A stretch of 64,000 nt of DNA from Siphonodentalium dalli (lineage: Eukaryota > Mollusca > Scaphopoda > Gadilida > Siphonodentaliidae): assembly GCA_032622095.1 (NCBI GenBank), contig CP136061.1:131144754-131208753 (forward strand), read 5' to 3'. The translations under genes were made by a program, and so were the position numbers. Positions 37,201-49,200 of the stretch are shown piece by piece (position 1 is the first letter of the stretch; each line of letters opens with the position of its first letter). The notes beneath the pieces are model-generated. The model searched no databases. It had not been told where the DNA came from and was given only the letters and a program-made list of their open reading frames with translations.

Positions 37201-40200
37201 GCTAGTCATCTGACAACAGGGCCCTGGGTACAAATACCAGACATACCAATTATATATCATACAGGTCTGATTTTGGCAAAAACACACTAGTGATGCGGAC
37301 CGGACCGCTTTGGACCGGTCCGGTCCGCGGTCCAGGGGTGGACCGCGTTCCGGTCTGGACCGGGTGTTACTGGACCGGACCGGACCGCTTTTTGCCGCCG
37401 GTCCGGTACTCTCCGGTCCAGTCCACTATTTTACTTCAGTTATAATAAACTGTCGCGAATATTATTGCGTATTTGCCGTCATATCAATTAGCAACGATGT
37501 ATTGACACATTCAAGTGATTATCAATATCTATTAAACGTTTGATGCCACGAAAACAATGTATAGATGAACTTTGTACATGTCACTTTCCTTATAATGTAT
37601 TAATGTAACACTGGCCAACACTATGTAGCACCCTATCAATGTAACAAACATGCAACTGTGAATGAGTATGGAACTATTTGTCATAAACAGTGTAACATGG
37701 CATCAACTAATCAATTTGGATGGATATCGAATCGAGTATTCTATTGTTTTTCACAGTTATACTTATCGAAGAAACATGCAAACCCCATTACATAGTACAT
37801 ACACAAGACAGTCACATTAATCCAATAGTATTTGTACTTATATATAACTGTAATTGTCATGAATATACAATCAGCCATCACAATCTCCAAGACTCCAATA
37901 TTAATGTAGTAGTCATATTAGTACACATTTGTGTAATTGTCATCAGTATAGTTCTTTCGTTTAAATTTCAATTTAATGAAAATAAGTATGATACGAATCA
38001 TGCATACGATCAGTTGAGTGCCATGTTAGATTGGTTATAACACATTCTGGCCCTAGCTATATATCTGTCCAATACATTTAATTAGTGCATGTTCGCATTA
38101 CTAGAAATACTATTATCGTGCATCGTTCCCAGTATATCCCACCATAGGCAGACAATGATGCATACAATCGGCAAACAATTTAAGTTTTAACATATATGGA
38201 CTCATTGCAATGCACTGAACGCAGTAACCTTATAGTTTGTACTATACAGAGTATAAACTTTGAGAAAACATAGAATTCAATAACATATAGCCTATTGTAG
38301 GTGGACCTTACCGTTTTGGACCGGTCCAGGCATGTGTACCGGACCGGAATGGCCTGGATCGGACCGGACTGGACCGCCTTGGCAGTGGACCGGACCACCC
38401 AAGGTGGTCCGGTCCGGTCCGCATCACATAAAACACACCATATATCATATTCCTCATAGATTCTCAAAATCGGTCGTCTCAATCACAATATATTTAAACA
38501 TGTCTTATTGGTCACAAAATCTCCTTTCTTTTGATAAATAACTCGATAGGATTAAACAAAGTGACATCAAGATATCGTACTGAAAACTGGTGATGTCTGC
38601 AAACAGAAAGCAATTAAATTTGTTCACCAATGGCTAACTTGCAAATTCCTGGTATGATATGCTGACTTTGTCAAGTTACATCTCAAATGATATTGCCAAA
38701 ATGATACACTGGGGGGAAATTTTTGCTGACTTGACACATTTTTAGAATTAGTGAGGTCGACACCCAAGTTGACAACCCTTATTTCCCCCAAGTTTCAAGT
38801 AGATTTTGTAAGTTAGCAATATGATATCTTGAGTTCCCTTCTATTGATTTTGTCGAGTTATACATATATTTTTGGCCAATAAGAGACATTGCGTGATATG
38901 ACCAATTTTATGAATTTATGAGGGACATGGCAGTTGGTGTCTTTTTCCAAAAATCAGACTTGTAAGCCTTGTCTCTGGTACAATTTATATTCGTATATTT
39001 GGTGTTTTTCCCCAAGGGCCTGTGCATCTGACAGGGGGTGTGAGATAGAAATAATAATTGCGCTTCAGTGCAACTAAATGGGGTCGTCCCGTTTTGCAGA
39101 CACCTATTGTTTTCGGTAGGTTAGGGTAGAGGTGTGAATAATCCTCTTAATGACTACTTAGGCCCTTCCTAGTTTGTTTGATTGGATTTGGTTTTTTTCT
39201 GCCCTTTTGATTATGGGAAATAACGGAGGTTTGGGTTGTCTTTATGACTGTTTATTAGTTATGGATTATATAAAATGCATGCAAATATTATAACACAAAA
39301 ACATGAGGTACATTAACGAATTATAAACAATAACAACAACATGCTCAGTGACCGCATAACTTGGCCATTTCATCCAGGAACTCTACTTCGTCTATTTCGC
39401 CTGCCAAGTACACTCTCTTGAAATGCCGTCTTGAATTTTCCAAGGCACGATACTTTCTTTTCTGTGGGTTCACTTTGCCGCCCGCACTTATCTGTAATAT
39501 TTTACATTCATTGAATGCTTGTTCCTTCTTTATGAAGTCTATCAGCCGGAATATGTTTGGATGGGAGCCCGCTATCCTCAGTTGTAGTTTTCTGTGCCAC
39601 CCTTCTACGTGGTTCGTGGTCCTTGGTCCAACAGTGTCAAAGTGGTTCCACATTATTCTTCCGTGGTCGCCCTCCACCCAGAAGGTTGTCATGTAGTCTG
39701 TAAATTGCGTTACCCTGGGGTCTACTTGTTGGTCGTTGTTCAGTGAAATGTCGTTCTCTTCGAGTGTGGTGAACCAAGCATCGCTAATCTTGTCAACCGG
39801 TAGAAATGGCAGCGCGATGGCTCTTCTGATTAATGGTTTCACGATTGGGTCGTTGTCGTCGTATTCTGTAGTGGAAAAAGCAACCTTTGATTATGGCTGT
39901 CGAGAAAGTCAATCGTAGGGCGTTCTGAGCAGCAGTTTCGTAATCGGTGAAGATATATGTCGGTGAAAGGTTGATTCCTAATTCTGCTGATTTTTGCTTG
40001 AGAATCCCAAAGAATCTGATGTATGTTTGTTGCGTCTTGTTCGGCAGGAGTGCATAAACCAGGGGAACCATTATACTGTCGACGAACGCGTGGACTGAAT
40101 ATATTTGAAGAAACATGTCGGGAGATTTCTCGAATGTACCATCGGCGTAGAAACGATCAGCATCGGCAAGGAACCTAAGGTTGCTGTCTGTTGCGAAGAT

Positions 40201-43200
40201 CAATATCTTGTCACATCCACCATCGGATGCAAGAAGGAAGTTTTCGTTCGCGGTTGTCGTGGTATATTGCTCAGGCAAGTTGATATCGGCACGGGCTTTC
40301 GGAAGAACTGGTGTGGTTTTGGAACGAGAACGGTATAGCGATGATTTCATACTGTAAAACGTTGGCCCTTTGCTGATCAACATTGGGTCGGTTTCGTCGG
40401 TTCTAAGCGAAGTCAGCTCTTCTTGGTAGATTGATGAAACTGTTTTACAATCATTCCGCACTGTCGATTTCAGGTTTGATACAAACATGTCCACAGAAAC
40501 TTGGTCAAAATCCGTTAAATGGTTATGAGGAGTTCCCGCTGACGAAACAATGTCATTCTTTGTATTAATAGTAGCACTACAAGTCTTTACACAACAAACC
40601 CAATGAATATTTTCCACACGCCGAGATCTGACTCTGTATTTGTTGCCGCCGTAGATGAGATGCCTGCCGCCCATGCTGTTTGGAATAAACGATGCATTAA
40701 CTAGAGAATTTGCCATTTTGATTTATGAAAGATTGGCCATAGTCCAGTCCTTATATACAAAACATATTCACGGTGAACATTAGTTAGTGTTATTTACATA
40801 TGCGCGAAAAACAAGTGACAACAGTATAAACACGTTTAAGGTGGCCTGGACACAGCATTAAATATTCACTGTGAACATTAGTTACATATGCGCGAAAATC
40901 AACTGACAACGGTTACCGTGGCCTTAGTATAAACAAGTTGGCCTGAACACAACGCTTAACTTGGATCGGCCTAATTGCCGGCGTTGTAACAACACAACCG
41001 GTCGCACCTTGAGTTAATCCCCTGCCGCATGTCTGCAAAGTGAGACTAACCCAACTAAATTGCGCTTTAGCGCAACTAACTTTCTTTACAATGAATCAAA
41101 TTGTACAATTGAATTGTGTTTCAGTGCAATTATCAATAAATGTGAATATGGCCTCCCATTGAAATATTAGTTTATGTAATTATTTCTACAATATTGTTCT
41201 GTTATTACTACAATGCTATATATTATGATATCGGGGATCTGTAGGAATACTTTAATGCAGAATGCTTTCTGGCCCTTTCCAAAGGCGGCAACACTGAATT
41301 TATATCAACTGCCACTGCCCTTAGGCTGTTAATACTGTTAGCCATTTTGAACATCAGACTGAATGTCATATTAAATTGAGTTCTGCACTGCCACTGGAAC
41401 AAAATGTTTTGACCACTCAAACAGATTTGATTTGACTTATGTCTTTGACACTTTCATGCCTGGAGACTCCTGAGATTTTACGAAAACCCTGTGCCAATGC
41501 ATTCTCTTATATATGTGAGTCACCCATAGGGCACCTCACATATATAAGAATGCATTGGCCATTGGCCTAACAATATTTACCTTTACCAGTACATTCTCCT
41601 ATACATGCGAGACTCGCATATTTAAGATAATGCACTGACACAGGAGTTTTAATGCTGCACCAGCGCAGCTCCCGTCATGAAAGTGTTAATAATGTTTTTC
41701 AGAGACAGCAAACAAATGGAACAAATATCTCAGTAAAATTGAGCAAGCTGTAGCTAATTACAAAGAATGTGAGATGGGTGGCTGCAGTTGTTATACCAAG
41801 TAAGATTATACAATATGCAGGCCTGCAAATAGTGTGACTGTCATTTGCAGAATGAGGTCCCCCAGAGGGTGAATTTAGTGACGCTATCCCGCATAGTGGG
41901 CTAGCATCATCAAATTCACCCTCAGGGAACCTTATTCTGCTCAATCCTCAACTGCTATGGGAGACCTAGGATGAGATTGAAGTTCCCAAGTAGAAGTTGC
42001 TGATGTTCACCTTGATTATGCATTTTATCTTCTGCAGTCTATTGATACTTCACAGCAGATGAGGCCTAAGCTGTGCGGGATTGCATCACTAAATCCCCCC
42101 CCCCCCCAGGGGAACTCATTCTGCAAATGACAGACACTATTTGCAGGCTTGACAATATGTGATAATGAACCATTTGAATCTATAAACATACTGACAATCA
42201 GCCATGTGTTTTCACCTTTTACTGAGGCCATTGTTCGAAACCACTGCATTGATTTGATCCTATTCAAAACCTTTGACTGGGCATCGGGTTGTATCAAACC
42301 TTTGATTTGGTCCCGCAATATGAGCTGTACAAACACAACCGGGTGATCGTAAATCACTAAAAATGGCCATCTTTTATTCAATTCAGAGATTAAACACACA
42401 TGATTATTAGCTCAACTTACTTTTGTAAGTTTGAGCTATTGCCATGGTTTGGCGTCCGTCGTCCGTGTGTCCGTGTGTCCGTCAACAATTTCCTTTGGCG
42501 CGGGCTACAGGTTGTACCTTTGGTCTGATCTTCATGAAATTTGTCATGAATGTTGACATTGACATGTAGATGGGAACGAGTCATTTTGGGGTCATTCGGC
42601 CAAAAAACATGGCCGCTGGCAGCCATCTTGGATTTCAAGATTCAATCCATTGGCGCGGCCTACAGGTCGTACTGTTCATCTGATCATCATGAAATTTGTC
42701 ATTGATGTTAAAAATGACATGTAGATGGGAACGAGTGATTTTGGGGTTGTTTTGGTCGGAAGTTTATGAAATTTGTCATGGATGTTAACACTGTCATGTA
42801 GATGGGAACGAGTGATTTTGGAGTTGTTCGGCCAAAAAACATGGCCGCCAGCAGCCATCTTGGATTTTACTCTTTGCATGACTAAATCGTTTGGCGCGGG
42901 CAACAGGTTGTCCCTTTGGTCTAATCTTTATGAAATTTGTCATGAATGTTGACATTGACATGTAGATGGGAACGAATCATTGTGGGGTCATTCGGCCAAA
43001 AAACATGGCCGCTGGTGGCCATCTTAGATTTCAAAATTCAATCCATTGGCGCGGGCTACATGTCGTACTGTTCGTCTGATCATCATGAAATTTGTCATGG
43101 ATGTTAATATTGACATGTAGATGGGAACGAGTCATTTTGGGGTTGTTCGGCCAATAAACATGGCCACCAGCAGCCATCCTGGATTTTACTCTTCGCATGA

Positions 43201-46200
43201 CTAAATCCTTTGGCACGGGCTACAGGTCGTAGCTTCGATCGGAACATCATGAAATTTGTCATGGATGTTAACAATGACATGTAGATGGGAACGAGTGATT
43301 TTGGGGTCGTTCGGCCGAAAAACATGGCCGCCAGCAGCCATCTTGGATTTTACTCTTTGCATGACTAAATCCTTTGGCCCGGGCTACAGGTCGTACCTTT
43401 GGTCTGATCTTTATGAAATTTGTCATGAATGTTGACATTGACATGTAGATGGGAACGAGTCATTTTGGGGTCATTCGGCCAAAAAACATGGCCGCTGGCA
43501 GCCATCTTGGATTTCAAAATTCAATCCATTGGCGCGGGCTACAGGTCGTACTGTTCGTCTGATCATCATGAAATTTGTCATTGATGTTAATAATGACATG
43601 TAAATGGGAACGAGTGATTTTGGTGTCGTTCGGCCAAAAAACATGGCCGCCAGCAGCCATCTTGGATTTTACTCTTTGCATGACTAAATCCTTTGGCGCG
43701 GGCTACATGTCGTTGTGTTGGGCGGAAGTTTATGAAATTTGTCATGGATGTTAACACTGACATGTAGATGGGAACGAGTGATTTTGGAGTCGTTCGGCCA
43801 ATAAACCTGGCCGCCAGCAGCCATCTTGGATTTTACTCTTTGCATGACTAAATCCTTTGGTTCGGGCTATAGGTTGCCTTTGGTCTAATCTTTATAAAAT
43901 TTGTCATGAACGTTGACATTGACATGTAGATGGGAACGAATCATTGTGGGGTCATTCGGACAAAAAACATGGCCGCTGGCGGCCATCTTGGATTTCAAAA
44001 TTCAATCCATTGGCGCGGGCTACAGTTCGTACTGTTCGTCTGATCATCATGAAATTAGTCATGAATGATAACAATGACATGTAGATGGGATCGAGTCGTT
44101 TTGGGGTCATTCGGTCAAAAAACATGGCCGCCAGCAGCCATCTTGGATTTTACTCTTTGCATGACTAAATCCTTTGGTGCGGGCTACAGGTCGTAGCTTT
44201 GGTCAGATGGTCATGAAATTTGTCATGAATTATAACAATGACATGTAGATGGGAACGAGTTGTTTGGGGTCATTCGGTCAAAAAATATGGCCACCAGCAT
44301 TTTACTCTTTGCATGACTAAATCCTTTGGCGTGGGCTACAGGTCATACCTTTGGTCTGATCTTTATTAAATTTGTCATGGATGTTAACACTGACATGTAG
44401 ATGGGAACGAGTGATTTTGAGTTGTTCGCAGGAGCCATCTTGGATTTTACTCTTTGCATGACTAAATACTTTGGCACGGGCTACAGGTTGTACCTTTGGT
44501 GTAATCTTTATGACATTTGTCATGAATGTTGACATTGACATGTAGATGGGAATGAATCATTGTGGGGTCATTCGGCCAAAAAACATGGCTGCCAGCGGCC
44601 ATCTTGGATTTCAAAATTCAATCCATTGGCGCGATCTACAGGTCGTACTGTTCGTCTGATCATCATGAAATTTGTAGGTCGTAGCTTTGGTCAGATCTTC
44701 ATAAAATTTGTCATGGATGTTAACAATTATACGTAGATGGGAACGAGTCCTTTTGGGGTCAATTGGCCAAAAAAAATGGCCACCAGCAGCCATCTTGTAT
44801 TTTACTCTTTGCATCACTAAATCCTTTGGTGCAGGTTAGACATTTCAATTAGCACCTTTCCTATTCCTCCATTTACTGTCAACCATTAAATTATTCCCCT
44901 ACCTAAGTTGAGCTACAGTGTCATTGACACTTTCATTACATACTCCGTCAAACGGAATGCATTATCACAAGTGAACATCCGGGTACTGATACGGCAGGCC
45001 ATGCACATCGATATGCATGCCATTAATTGTGTAGAGTAGTCGATTATTGTATCTTCAGTAGTAATTATTCATTTTATAGTCGGTGTCAAGGTATGTGCTT
45101 ACTGCTTAGATGACATACATGTCATGTGTTATACTAAGTGATATATAGTTTCAATTTTTGTTTAACATAAAGTTGAGAACGATGTCAATCGCCAAACATT
45201 TGACCATGAACCCTAGGTGTATTGGTTCTTTATTTCATATTCAAAAACATCTCAGCTTTTATGACAAATAAGTGAACAATAATTAGAATGATATCCAATG
45301 GCCAGCTATGATTTTTTGCCATCCTTTAATGTATAGTATAAAACTTGCCATTTGTCATTTTCCTAATTTTTTGTTACTTCGATGACGCCGTTACATTTAT
45401 GAGGTCAAACAAACAAATTAGTGTTCATAATGTTGGCAAATATGAGAATAGATTGTTGTTTTTATAGTTATTTTATGGTGGCCTTGTTCTAATGGTCTAT
45501 ATATGTTTTAGAGTGAAACACATATCGTTTTACGCATTTTGTATCAATTATGGTGAATTATGAAGGAACAAAACGTCCCAAAATCACAATGATGTCTTTT
45601 AGGGCAGTTGACGTCCCTAGATATCTGCGCAATTTGCATCTATAATTACGTCATGAAAGTAGTACCTACCCAATATAGATACATGACCTAACAAAGCTAC
45701 CTTGACATAATAAACACAACTTTTATTGGGCAGGCTTTATGTAGGCAATACATGTAGCGGTGGATAAATAGTTATACATGTATTGATAAAACGCAAATAT
45801 AAAGATCATTGCAGTTGTATAGTGATTATTACATATATTGATGAATGGCAAACCGCTATGTGCATTTAACATCTATTGCATAATCCAAATAAATGCTCCC
45901 AAATTACAATTTCTTTGGCTGTGGGGGTAAAAAATATTTGATTCAAGTCAAGTAACCCACCGATCAAAGCTCAGAGTGATCAGATATTGATTTATGAAAT
46001 TTGTTTTTTCTCAAAATATGTACTTATTTGTGGCCTGGACAAAATTTGTCAAGGCGACGGTCTCGGACAAATTTGCAAATGAAGATGGATAACTCTAAAA
46101 TCGAGTGGTAATACGGCCAAATTTCGTGATAATCAATTGATAATACGGCCATATTTCGTTGAACAACATGTTGCTAAATAACACGTTTTGGGAAATTTTA

Positions 46201-49200
46201 TACCATATTTGACACTGGTTAGCATTATTTTGTTGTAATTAATCGATTCTGATAACTAAGGCATATTTTAAAGAAATGCTGTTGTTGTTATTTAATAATT
46301 TAATACATGTATTATATGTATGTGGTTTTCCAGTGTGATTGATGATGACCTACATGTATGGGAAAAAGATGGAAAAGGAATAAAGAAAGAGGAATTTGAG
46401 AATTTGAAAGGAATGACTAAAGGAACACACTATCAAATAATCAATCACAAACTGTACAGGGAAGAGAAATGTATGTTCCCAGCAAGGTGGGTTTTGATGT
46501 TCATTTATCAAAGATGTATCAATTAACTGTTTTTAGCTCAACTTTACTTTGTAAAGTTTGAGCTGTTGCCATGGATTGGTATCCGATGTCTGTGTGTGTG
46601 TATGAATGTGTGTTTGCGTCCATCAACAATTTCCTTTTGCACAGGCTACAGGTCGTACCTTTGGTCGGATCATTATGAAATTTGTCAAAGCTGTTAACAT
46701 TGACATGTAGATGGGAACGAGTCATTTTGGGTCATTTAGCAAAAAAACATGGCCACCAGTGGCCATTTTGGATTTCAAAATTCAATCAATTAGCACGGGC
46801 TACAGGTCGAACTCTTTGTCTAATCATCATGAAATGGCATGGGCTATAGGTCATACCTTTGGGCGGATCATCATGACATTTGTCATGGCTATTGACATTG
46901 ACATGTAGATAGGAACAAGTCAGTTTGGGGGTCATTTGTCATAAAAAATTGCCACTGGCAGCCATCTTGGATTTTACTCTTTGCATGACTAATTTCTTTG
47001 GCATGTGCTACAATTTATATCTTTGTTTGGATCATTATGAAATTTGTCATGGCTGTTGATATTGACATGTAGATGGGAAATGAGTCATTTGGCAAAAAAC
47101 CATATGCTGCCGGCAATCATCTTGGATTTTACTCTTTGCATGACTAAATCCTTTGGCACACCCTACAGTCCACTTCCCTCATCCGATCATCACCAAACAT
47201 CATATTGATCTTGATATTGATCCACCAGATGTGAGCCAGTGGCCATCTTGGATTTTACTTTATAGATATCTCTTCATGTTGATAATCTAGTATTACTTAA
47301 ACATTTCAACTTTCCGCATTCCTAATCGCTCCATTGACTGTAAGACATGAAATTATTCCCTTTCCAAGTTGAGCTACAGTGTCGTTGACACTTTCATGTT
47401 TAGCAGCCAACACCAATTTAGTTGGCTTATGAACCAACAGACAACTTACTATATGCCTGTTTTGAAAAAAACGGGAGGTATTATATTATTGATCCATCCG
47501 TCTGTCTAGCCGTCTGTCCGTCTATTTGGTTTTTCCGGATGATAACTTTATTAAGTCTGAAATAAATAGAATGAAATGTGATATGTGGGTTTACTACAGG
47601 GTTCGCGCTGCCAAATTTGCCAAATGCAAAAAAAAAGGCAAGTGTTTTTCAATGACATACTAAGAAATATTCTTTTCGAAAATATTGAATAACGAATTGT
47701 CTCTTTTGGGAAATCAAATGGTACCGTGTTTGTACACACGCGTTATTAACAAAGTTGAAATCAGCAGCTTATGTTGTTACAACTTTTATGTTAGTAGTCA
47801 TCAAATCTCATCAATGATAACTGTTCATTAACGAACATGTGTCAAGCAGTGTTGTTTTAGTAACACCATGGTTGGATTATGACAGTCAGAAAGGGGCAAT
47901 TTTTTGTAAAGTTTGCGTTGAGGCTTATACCAGCTTATACATTTGTAAACGGTTGTTCTGTTTTCAAGAAAGATTACATCACATTACACGAATCAGCAAA
48001 AGGTAGTTATGATTTTTACAGTTATTTCCATTTCTTTAGATTTTGTTTTAGTAAGCCTTGTCAATCTGTGACTCTGTAATGCTTTGTCTATACTAAGTTG
48101 TATTTGTTTTACAACTGGCTCGTATGACACAATAGGTTAATTAGCTGGGTTATAAAGGGTATGGCCTGGATTAACAAACGCCATACAGATTAATTTTACG
48201 GCTTTGTTCTCATCACTTATCAACATAAACAATTCAATTGAGATTAATGATCCTTTGTTCTCGTAATTATATAGGCGATGTACATATATATTAATGCTTT
48301 CAATACGCTTTATACCGACATTATTTACAACTATTGATTCGCTTTTTGGTCCAAATTCTCGGGTTGACCATTACCTCGACTGCATTGAAAATTACAACCG
48401 TGTTGGAGTAACGTTATGGCCGTGTTGCGTTAACACTAAAACCACGTTGATGGTAATTTTTCAATGTGGTCATAATGTTACTCCAACGCGGTCGAGAGGG
48501 ACACTTATTTTGAGAATATGTGTATGAGCTATAAAACCAGTCTCTATACTGATTTGTATATCAGATCATATTGTTTTCTTTATGTCTTTTCAAGCCAGTT
48601 GTTCAAACTTGAAAAAATTGTAAATAATTAAATATTTTAGGAATTGTTTTTGACAGATGCAGTGGAGTGGAGCATTTTATCTTAGAGGTCATTAAATACT
48701 TACCAGATATGGAGTTTATTCTGAATAGCCGTGACTGGCCACAGATAAACAAGCGCTTGGCTCCATTGCCAGTATTTTCATTCAGCAAGGTGGTAAGTTT
48801 TCAAATAATGTAATTAGGGATTGAGTTGTAGCCTTTGTTGAGGGGAGACAGACCCGAGGGACATATGAACCCTCGCCTTCTGGTGGAACATAGGTACTGG
48901 TAGGATCCAGTGTTCACGCTGGCGGTAGCCATTTTAGCCATTGGCGAAAATAAATTGTAAATCGCGAAAAAAAATGACCAAATGGCGAAAAAAAATGGCT
49001 AAATTAATTTCCTCTCAAATATGTCTATCTGGACATGGTGGCGATTATAAACACACCAGCAGTCATCGGTCTAATAACATCACGCGCAGCTGACATTCGT
49101 ACAACAAAAGCATCCCCACCTCGTGTATGTTACACGATCCGATGTGCTTGGAGCAATTAGTAATAGGTGTACAATGGTGTTGATTTCATGCAGTGTCAAT

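Larger units (their letters stand above)
39056..41085 (-). mobile_element. MULE-type DNA transposon carrying the broken transposase
   Basis: Both ends carry a related terminus: a TTGCGCT...AGCGCAA-like hairpin followed about 20 bp inward by TTTGCAGACA. The right subterminal region has a direct repeat of about 90 bp (40766-40860 and 40862-40945). No clean 9-bp target duplication was found, so the exact limits are uncertain. Confidence 0.65.

Noticed and set aside
37310-37543. GC-rich frames near 37.3, 38.3 and 11.1-11.4 kb
   Set aside because: Produced by the GGTCC/GGACC repeat clusters at transposon ends.
42417-44817. Repeated minus frames with [20 protein letters not shown]-like text
   Set aside because: They are the roughly 160-bp satellite units read in one frame; no start, splice or conservation evidence for a protein.
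42407-44935. CRISPR-like reading of the regular roughly 160-bp array
   Set aside because: Units are contiguous tandem copies with no unique spacers, in a eukaryotic intron; it is a satellite.
47879-48079. 66-codon plus frame between POGLUT1 exons 3 and 4, ending at a possible donor
   Set aside because: Exons 3 and 4 join in phase (Arg split codon) and match homologues without it; no family match for the peptide.
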